From contig VBMR01000110.1 in NCBI GenBank assembly GCA_005878325.1, forward strand, positions 1-10,527: a stretch of 10,527 bases of DNA. Direction: 5' to 3'. A program made the position numbers and the translations under genes. Origin of the DNA: Methanobacteriota archaeon (GTDB lineage: Archaea > Thermoplasmatota > Thermoplasmata > RBG-16-68-12). Below the pieces are notes generated by a model. The model made no database searches. It was not told the DNA's origin and worked only from the letters and a program-made list of their open reading frames with translations. This document shows positions 7,003 to 10,527 of this stretch, one piece after another. Every line of letters begins with the position of its first letter. The stretch's first letter is position 1.

Positions 7003-8295
7003 ATGAAGCGGTCGGACGTCTCCGGATTTTACAAGAAGAGCCCGGACGAACGCTGGAAGATCGTCCGAGAGTTCGGCGAGCTCGAGGCCGCCGAGATCGA
7101 GACCATCCGGAACACGGGCGCCCTGCGCTTCGAGCAGGTCGACCGGATGATTGAGAACGTCGTGGGGGCGATGCCAATCCCCCTCGGAATCGCGGTGAAC
7201 TTCCGGATCAACGGCCGGGACTACCTGATCCCGATGGCAATCGAGGAACCGAGCGTCGTCGCGGCCGCATCAAATGCGGCGCGGATGGCCCGGGAGCGGG
7301 GGGGCTTCACGACGAGCGGGACGGGACCCATCATGCTCGGACAGATCCAGCTCGTCGGGGTCCCGGATCCGCAGGGGGCCCGGATGACGATCCTGGCGCA
7401 CCGGGATGAAATCCTCTCCTTGGCGAATGAGAAGGATCCGATGCTCGTGAAACTCGGCGGGGGCGCGAAGGACGTCGAGGTGCGCATCGTCGACACGAAA
7501 CGGGGCCCCATGGTCGTTACCCATCTCGTCGTCGACTGCCGGGATGCGATGGGGGCGAATGCCGTGAACACGATGGCCGAGGCGATCGCCCCGCACATCG
7601 AGCGGTGGACGGGCGGGCGCGTCTACCTCCGGATCATCTCGAATCTCGCGGTCCGGAGGCTTGTGCGAGCCCGTGCGGTGTTCGCGAAGGAGGTCCTCGC
7701 GACGGACGAACTCAAGGGAGAGGAGGTCGTGGACGGAATCCTGGAGGCGTTCGCCTTCGCCGATGCGGATCCGTTCCGCTGCGCGACCCATAACAAGGGC
7801 ATCATGAACGGAGTCGATGCGGTCGTCGTGGCGACCGGGAACGACTGGCGAGCAATCGAGGCGGGCGCCCATGCTTATGCCGCCTGGAAGTCGGACGGGT
7901 ACCGATCCCTCAGTGCGTGGGAGAAGGATGCGAACGGCGATCTCGTCGGCACGATCGAATTGCCGATGCCGGTGGGGCTGGTCGGAGGAGCGACGGCCGT
8001 CCATCCGACCGCCAAGGCGAACGTCCGTCTCCTGGGCGTGAAGAGTGCTCAGGAACTCGGAGAGGTGATCGCGGCCGTCGGCCTGGCGCAGAATTTCGCG
8101 GCCCTCCGCGCCCTCGCCACGGAAGGCATCCAGAGGGGCCACATGTCCCTCCATGCCCGTAACATCGCCGCGACCGCGGGAGCGACCGATTCGGAGGTCG
8201 ACCAAGTCGCCGAAGCCCTGGTAAAGGAGCGGAAGGTCCGCATGGACCGGGCGAAGGAAGTCTTGGCCGAACTACGCGGAAAGAAGAAAAGCTGA
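7003..8295 (+). CDS. hmgA: Hydroxymethylglutaryl-CoA reductase, class II
   Basis: This enzyme reduces HMG-CoA to mevalonate, the committed step towards the isoprenoid chains of archaeal lipids, in the cytosol. From the ATG at 7003 it has 430 residues, close to the 428 of the Pseudomonas mevalonii class II enzyme. Catalytic positions also nearly coincide with that enzyme: the Glu in EEPSVVAAAS (81/82), Lys265 in THNKGIMNG, Asp281 in ATGNDWRAIEAG and His380 in GHMSLHARN. The nucleotide-binding motif is DAMGAN (181-186), and ENVVGAMPIPLGIAVNF (51-67) is the substrate-side motif. No N-terminal membrane segment is present. An in-frame ATG at 6967 would add 12 residues but sits on the TATA-like box, so I prefer 7003. 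Class II enzymes are bacterial-like and in archaea are known from Thermoplasmata and Archaeoglobi. NADH or NADPH preference cannot be read with confidence. The gene appears monocistronic. Confidence 0.93.
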   Translation: MKRSDVSGFYKKSPDERWKIVREFGELEAAEIETIRNTGALRFEQVDRMIENVVGAMPIPLGIAVNFRINGRDYLIPMAIEEPSVVAAASNAARMARERGGFTTSGTGPIMLGQIQLVGVPDPQGARMTILAHRDEILSLANEKDPMLVKLGGGAKDVEVRIVDTKRGPMVVTHLVVDCRDAMGANAVNTMAEAIAPHIERWTGGRVYLRIISNLAVRRLVRARAVFAKEVLATDELKGEEVVDGILEAFAFADADPFRCATHNKGIMNGVDAVVVATGNDWRAIEAGAHAYAAWKSDGYRSLSAWEKDANGDLVGTIELPMPVGLVGGATAVHPTAKANVRLLGVKSAQELGEVIAAVGLAQNFAALRALATEGIQRGHMSLHARNIAATAGATDSEVDQVAEALVKERKVRMDRAKEVLAELRGKKKS

Positions 8296-8423
8296 TTAAT
8301 ATTCAGTTAATCCAATTATTCCGATTCCCAAGGAAATCCTTCCGCATATAATATCTAACGTTATCACGTATCTAGCTATATTTTCCTGTGTCGGACGTTA
8401 GCGCAGCTTTTCCGTGAGAAATC
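8296..8423. other. AT-rich intergenic stretch with short palindromes
   Basis: Base composition drops sharply to AT-rich just after the reductase stop, and no frame here looks coding. It contains GATTAA and TTAATC arms 7 nt apart (8294-8312, possibly with a terminator role for the reductase), AAGGAaaTCCTT (8330-8341), and the palindrome TAACGTTA (8356-8363). A similar palindrome, GTAACGTTAC, lies at 8566-8575 just before the recombinase gene. Such stretches often mark the edge of an acquired segment, but I found no matching direct repeat at the right side of the window that would define attachment sites. No tRNA is visible here. Confidence 0.45.
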
Positions 8424-8525
8424 GTGGCTGACGAGATGGAACTACCCATCCACGGCTACGATGAGATCGGCCTTCTGGCTCCATCCGTTGTGCGCGTCAG
8501 CCGGATCCGAAGCGCCAGGCGCAAC
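8424..8525 (+). pseudogene. Possible remnant of a MazF/PemK-like toxin gene
   Basis: About 34 codons read VADEMELPIHGYDEIG then LLAPSVVRVSRIRSARRN. GLLxPSVVRVxxI preceded by a PI-x-G-Y/W segment recalls the C-terminal half of PemK/MazF-family endoribonucleases, where the pattern is a proline, a short helix, GLLKPSVVRV, then a basic stretch. A stop codon lies two codons upstream and the resemblance ends after the basic stretch, so both the N-terminal strands and the last helix are missing. The frame then runs on to overlap the recombinase start without meaningful sequence. I recognise the motif from memory only; it could be chance, or a small unrelated protein. Confidence 0.35.
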
Positions 8526-8565
8526 GTGTCAGACCCTTGTCCGACGACCGGCAGACTTTTCTACT

Positions 8566-8575
8566 GTAACGTTAC
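8566..8575. repeat. Perfect palindrome GTAACGTTAC upstream of the recombinase
   Basis: This 10-bp perfect palindrome sits 23 nt before the GTG start of the serine recombinase and shares its core TAACGTTA with the palindrome at 8356-8363; a half copy (ACGTTA) ends at 8400. Its position suits an operator or part of a recombination site. Short palindromes occur by chance, so the call is tentative. Confidence 0.35.
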
Positions 8576-8598
8576 TGCGGCCCGCGGGATGGGTACGC

Positions 8599-9420
8599 GT
8601 GGTCCGCGTCGCAATCTACACTAGAGTATCGACCGAGGACCAGGCGAAGGAGGGGTTCTCCCTCGGCGCACAGAAGGAGCGCCTGGAGGCGTACTGCGTC
8701 GCCCGAGGCTGGACGGTGACCTCGCACTACGTGGACGACGGGCATTCGGGCCGGAATGTGCGGCGTCCCGCCTATCAGAGGATGATGGCGGAGCGAGACT
8801 CCTGGGATGCCATCCTCGTGATCAAGATGGATCGGATCCATCGAAATGCCCGGAACTTCATGGACATGATGGATGCTCTCGGTGAGTGGAGGAAGGACTT
8901 CGTCTCCGCCTCGGAGTCCCTCGACACCTCGACCGCCATGGGTCGCTTCGTCATGGACATCATCCAGCGGATCGCCCAGCTCGAGTCGGAGCAGATCGGC
9001 GAGCGGGTGTACATGGGCATGTCCCAGAAGGCGAAGACGGGACCCGGAATCTTGGGGTTCCACGCACCCCTCGGCTTCGACCTCCAGAAAGGCCGCCTCA
9101 TCCCGAACGAGGCGGAGGCGCCCATCGTTCGCGAGATCTTCGAGCGGTGCGAGGAGGGTCAGACCCTCGAGGACATCGCCGACGAGTTGAATCGGGAAGG
9201 CCACCGGACGAAGCGACACACCAGCTGGACGCCCGTCAAGGTCTTCCGAATCCTCCACAACCCGATCTACGCCGGCTTCCTCCGATGGGACGGATTCACC
9301 CGCAAGGCGGAACACGAAGGCCTCGTGAGCGTCGAGGCCTTCAACGAAGTGCAGGAGCGTCTTCGATCGAGGGCCCTCCTCGCGAACGCGCTCGCACCGC
9401 CCCTCCTCCTGGAGGCCTGA
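8599..9420 (+). CDS. Serine recombinase with catalytic and recombinase domains but no C-terminal zinc ribbon
   Basis: This 273-aa protein cuts and rejoins DNA through a serine-DNA intermediate. Residues 1-145 are the resolvase-type catalytic domain: AIYTRVSTEDQ with nucleophile Ser11 and Arg9, VDDGHSGRN (45-53), KMDRIHRN (76-83) with the conserved Asp and Arg residues, and the E-helix IAQLESEQIGERVYMGM (125-141). Residues 149-255 are a recombinase (PF07508-type) DNA-binding domain, with GFHAPLGFDL, NEAEAPIVREIFE, ADELNREGHRTK and ILHNPIYAGFLRW. Large serine recombinases usually continue for 150-250 more residues with a zinc ribbon and coiled coil; here the protein ends soon after VQERLRSR. 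The GTG start at 8599 is two codons before RVAIYTRVS. The frame extends upstream to 8461, but that part has no family similarity. CTTTTCTA at 8556-8563 may be the TATA box. The partner gene follows 3 nt later. It could be an integrase, invertase or transposase. Confidence 0.88.
   Translation: MVRVAIYTRVSTEDQAKEGFSLGAQKERLEAYCVARGWTVTSHYVDDGHSGRNVRRPAYQRMMAERDSWDAILVIKMDRIHRNARNFMDMMDALGEWRKDFVSASESLDTSTAMGRFVMDIIQRIAQLESEQIGERVYMGMSQKAKTGPGILGFHAPLGFDLQKGRLIPNEAEAPIVREIFERCEEGQTLEDIADELNREGHRTKRHTSWTPVKVFRILHNPIYAGFLRWDGFTRKAEHEGLVSVEAFNEVQERLRSRALLANALAPPLLLEA
9402..9415 (+). promoter_or_regulatory. Shine-Dalgarno of the second recombinase gene inside a small hairpin
   Basis: GGAGG at 9411-9415 lies 8 nt before the ATG at 9424, an ideal ribosome binding site at the very end of the upstream gene. 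It can pair with CCTCC at 9402-9406 across a 4-nt loop (five G-C/A-T pairs). Ribosomes finishing the first gene would open it, which would couple the two proteins. Pairing is seen in sequence; the regulatory role is inferred. Confidence 0.4.
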
Positions 9421-9423
9421 GGG

Positions 9424-10152
9424 ATGGAGGGGCGCTGCCAACGGTGTTGGGCCACGAAGACCCTCGTGAGCCACGAGGTGGATGCGAGCCCGCGAGCCGA
9501 CCCGACGATCCGCCGGGAGAAGGTCGTCCTCTGCAAGCACTGCGCGGACGGGGCCCCCGCGGACGGCCTCCTGTTCTGGGAGGTCTACATGCGGTTCGGG
9601 TCCACCCGCGAGCTCCTGCAGCACTACGGCACCGAGACGGAAGAGGACGCCCTCCGGAAACTGTGTGTCGAACGAGACCTGAACGAGCGGGAAGTGATCC
9701 GCCGGGCCCGGGGACAGCAGAACGCGGACGCCTTGAACAGTGCGGTGAAGAAGGCCAACGCGTTCCTGACGTATGCGAGCCCCTATGGCTACGATTACGT
9801 GGACGGATTCCTCCAGGTGAAGAACGAGGAGGCGCGGGTCGTCTCCCTCATCTTCCGCCGGTACCTCGAGGGGAAGGGGATCGCGAAGATCTGCCAAGAG
9901 CTGAATCGTGACGGCTATCGTACGAAGACGGGCCGGGCCTGGGCGAGTCAGACGATCGCGAACATCCTGAGCAATCCGGTCTACTGCGGCCTGTCCCGCC
10001 TGAACGGCGGCATCAAACGCGGGAAGCATGAGGCTTTGATCGAGATCGATACGTTCAATCGCGTCCAGAGCGAGATGCAGCGGCGGATCCGCCGGCCGGA
10101 CCAGAGGAAGGCCGACACCCCCCATCTGCGAATCGAAGACTACACCGAGTGA
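9424..10152 (+). CDS. Recombinase-domain protein with N-terminal CxxC/CxxC motif and no catalytic domain
   Basis: The 242-aa product begins with a probable zinc site, CQRC (5-8) and LCKHC (36-40), with SHEVD (16-20) between. The spacing resembles a treble-clef or a degenerate HNH zinc scaffold. Residues 50-110 look helical and charged. Residues 112-215 are a second PF07508-type recombinase domain: ASPYGYDYVDGF, NEEARVVSLIFRRYLEG, ICQELNRDGYRTK, ILSNPVYCGLSRL and FNRVQSEMQRR. These align piece by piece with NEAEAPIVREIFE, ELNREGHRTK, ILHNPIYAGFLRW and FNEVQERLR of the upstream protein, so the two domains are homologous. No YTRVS-type catalytic serine domain is present. With a 3-nt gap and its own strong ribosome site, it is co-expressed with the catalytic recombinase. 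I infer a DNA-binding partner subunit; it might instead be a regulator or a decayed recombinase. Confidence 0.75.
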   Translation: MEGRCQRCWATKTLVSHEVDASPRADPTIRREKVVLCKHCADGAPADGLLFWEVYMRFGSTRELLQHYGTETEEDALRKLCVERDLNEREVIRRARGQQNADALNSAVKKANAFLTYASPYGYDYVDGFLQVKNEEARVVSLIFRRYLEGKGIAKICQELNRDGYRTKTGRAWASQTIANILSNPVYCGLSRLNGGIKRGKHEALIEIDTFNRVQSEMQRRIRRPDQRKADTPHLRIEDYTE

Positions 10153-10181
10153 CCCTCCCTCCGAGGCTGAACGAGCGTTTC

Positions 10182-10225
10182 TTGGGATTCCGAGGCTCTT
10201 TCCCATTCCGCCTCGGTAGACCCAA
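10182..10225. repeat. Interrupted inverted repeat downstream of the recombinase pair
   Basis: CCGAGGC (10190-10196) and GCCTCGG (10210-10216) are perfect 7-bp arms around a 13-nt loop. Outside them TTGGG (10182-10186) faces CCCAA (10221-10225) across a 3/4-nt internal loop. A direct copy of CCGAGGCT also occurs at 10161-10168. It lies 30 nt after the recombinase stop and could be a terminator-like hairpin or part of a recombination site. No T-run follows. Confidence 0.45.
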
Positions 10226-10232
10226 TGTATAC

Positions 10233-10248
10233 GGGAGGAGGACCTCCC
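10233..10248. repeat. Hairpin GGGAGG-agga-CCTCCC
   Basis: Perfect 6-bp arms with a 4-nt loop lie directly after the TATA-like GTATAC (10227-10232) and 13 bp before the first of two tandem palindromes. No T-rich tail follows, so an intrinsic terminator is not supported. It is part of a structured, gene-free stretch (10153-10306) before the RHH gene. Confidence 0.4.
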
Positions 10249-10260
10249 ACGGTTTGACAA

Positions 10261-10276
10261 CACATAGGACTATGTG
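10261..10276. promoter_or_regulatory. Palindromic operator candidate 1, CACATAGGACTATGTG
   Basis: The site has 7-bp perfect arms (CACATAG / CTATGTG) with a 2-nt centre. It shares CATAG-NN-CTATG with the second site at 10280-10293, and the two centres are 18 bp apart. Both lie just after the expected start region of the RHH gene transcript and before its ATG at 10307, where a bound repressor would block transcription. Ribbon-helix-helix dimers typically bind such paired two-fold sites. Confidence 0.6.
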
Positions 10277-10279
10277 GTC

Positions 10280-10293
10280 CCATAGAACTATGG
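10280..10293. promoter_or_regulatory. Palindromic operator candidate 2, CCATAGAACTATGG
   Basis: The site has 6-bp perfect arms with a 2-nt centre (AA) and the same CATAG/CTATG core as candidate 1. It ends 13 nt before the RHH start codon. Two copies of one palindrome at fixed spacing in 33 bp are unlikely to be chance and point to cooperative binding of a small dimeric protein. Confidence 0.6.
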
Positions 10294-10306
10294 AAGCGGG
10301 ACGGCG

Positions 10307-10459
10307 ATGGCGAAACGTGTGTCCGATATAACGACGATTCAGCTGACGAGCAAGACGCGAGATCGTTTGTTCCGCTTGAAGTTCCGCAAGACCTACGACG
10401 AGTTCCTGTGGGAACTTTGCGACGCGTACGAGACTGCGGACAAGAAAGCACAAAAGTGA
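10307..10459 (+). CDS. Small ribbon-helix-helix (CopG/VapB-like) DNA-binding protein
   Basis: The 50-aa product reads as a minimal RHH fold. A beta strand TTIQLTSKT (9-17) carries alternating residues that would enter the major groove. A first helix RDRLFRLKFR (18-27), the turn KTYDE (28-32) and a second helix FLWELCDAYETADKK (33-47) follow. The pattern TTIQL-x3-T-x2-RL-x-RL...TYDEFL is typical of archaeal RHH regulators and antitoxins, which act as dimers. The start is the first ATG, preceded by a weak GCGGGA. Two tandem palindromes lie immediately upstream, and GTATAC at 10227-10232 could be the TATA box, so autoregulation is likely. No toxin gene follows within the window; the partner could lie beyond its right edge. 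It may also control the recombinase pair or act as a directionality factor, but neither is shown. Confidence 0.7.
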   Translation: MAKRVSDITTIQLTSKTRDRLFRLKFRKTYDEFLWELCDAYETADKKAQK

Positions 10460-10527
10460 GCCTTGCAAAGCGTGTTTAGCTCCCAGGTATCTTTTCATAT
10501 AGAGTCTGCGTACAGCTATACAAATCA
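10460..10527. other. AT-rich right end without a recognisable gene
   Basis: The last 68 bases are AT-rich and hold no clear open frame. TCTTTTCATATAG (10490-10502) could be a T-rich stop signal for the RHH gene or a TATA-type promoter for a gene beyond the window. I see no direct repeat longer than 7 nt (AGCTATA) shared with the AT-rich stretch at 8296-8423. Confidence 0.3.

Noticed and set aside
7270..8205. 311-codon minus-strand frame opposite HMG-CoA reductase
   Set aside because: It is a shadow of the reductase, which has every catalytic residue in the plus frame.
8296..8598. tRNA gene or tRNA fragment as an integration target next to the recombinase
   Set aside because: I looked for a T-loop GTTCRANNC and acceptor pairing on both strands and saw none; serine recombinases also do not require tRNA targets.
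8572..10263. Long 563-codon open frame on the minus strand opposite the recombinase genes
   Set aside because: It is a mirror of the GC-rich codon pattern of the two plus-strand genes. Its translation is low in recognisable domains, and the plus strand carries clear recombinase motifs over the same bases.
1..10527. CRISPR array or insertion-sequence terminal repeats
   Set aside because: No regularly spaced repeats of 25-40 bp are visible, and no matching terminal inverted repeats flank the recombinase module.

Overview
The window looks like a piece of a GC-rich archaeal chromosome or metagenome contig. The lineage is inferred, not shown. The signs are a class II HMG-CoA reductase (archaea need the mevalonate pathway for their lipids, and the bacterial-like class II form is known from Thermoplasmata and Archaeoglobi), an archaeal-style TrmI, a short zinc-ribbon membrane protein, and AT-rich TATA-like boxes about 25-40 bp before several starts. 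A Thermoplasmatota-type archaeon is my best guess.

Layout, left to right. (1) 1-991, minus strand: tRNA m1A methyltransferase trmI, then the start of a MarC-family membrane protein that runs off the left edge. (2) 1083-4603, plus strand: a branched-chain amino acid (LIV-I/HAAT type) ABC importer operon with permeases livH and livM and one ATPase gene. That ATPase gene is a LivG-LivF fusion whose LivF half has lost its first strands and its Walker A. (3) 4640-6094, minus strand: the matching membrane-anchored LivJ/K-type binding protein, convergent with the operon and with its own TATA box. (4) 6193-6945: a small two-helix membrane protein on the minus strand, apparently frame-disrupted at a run of six G, and a divergent small membrane protein with a C-terminal zinc ribbon. 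(5) 7003-8295, plus strand: class II HMG-CoA reductase with all catalytic residues. (6) 8296-8598: an AT-rich gene-poor stretch with short palindromes and a possible relic of a MazF/PemK-like toxin. (7) 8599-10459, plus strand: an accessory module made of a catalytic serine recombinase, a coupled second protein with a recombinase domain but no catalytic domain and an N-terminal CxxC/CxxC motif, and a 50-aa ribbon-helix-helix protein preceded by two tandem palindromes.

The first 8.3 kb is mostly ordinary metabolism and transport, apart from the deleted LivGF fusion. The last 2.2 kb is the most unusual part. Its recombinase has a catalytic and a DNA-binding domain but no C-terminal zinc ribbon, while its partner has zinc-type cysteines and a second recombinase domain but no catalytic serine. 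With the nearby RHH regulator, this could be a two-subunit serine recombination system. That reading rests on domain architecture alone.
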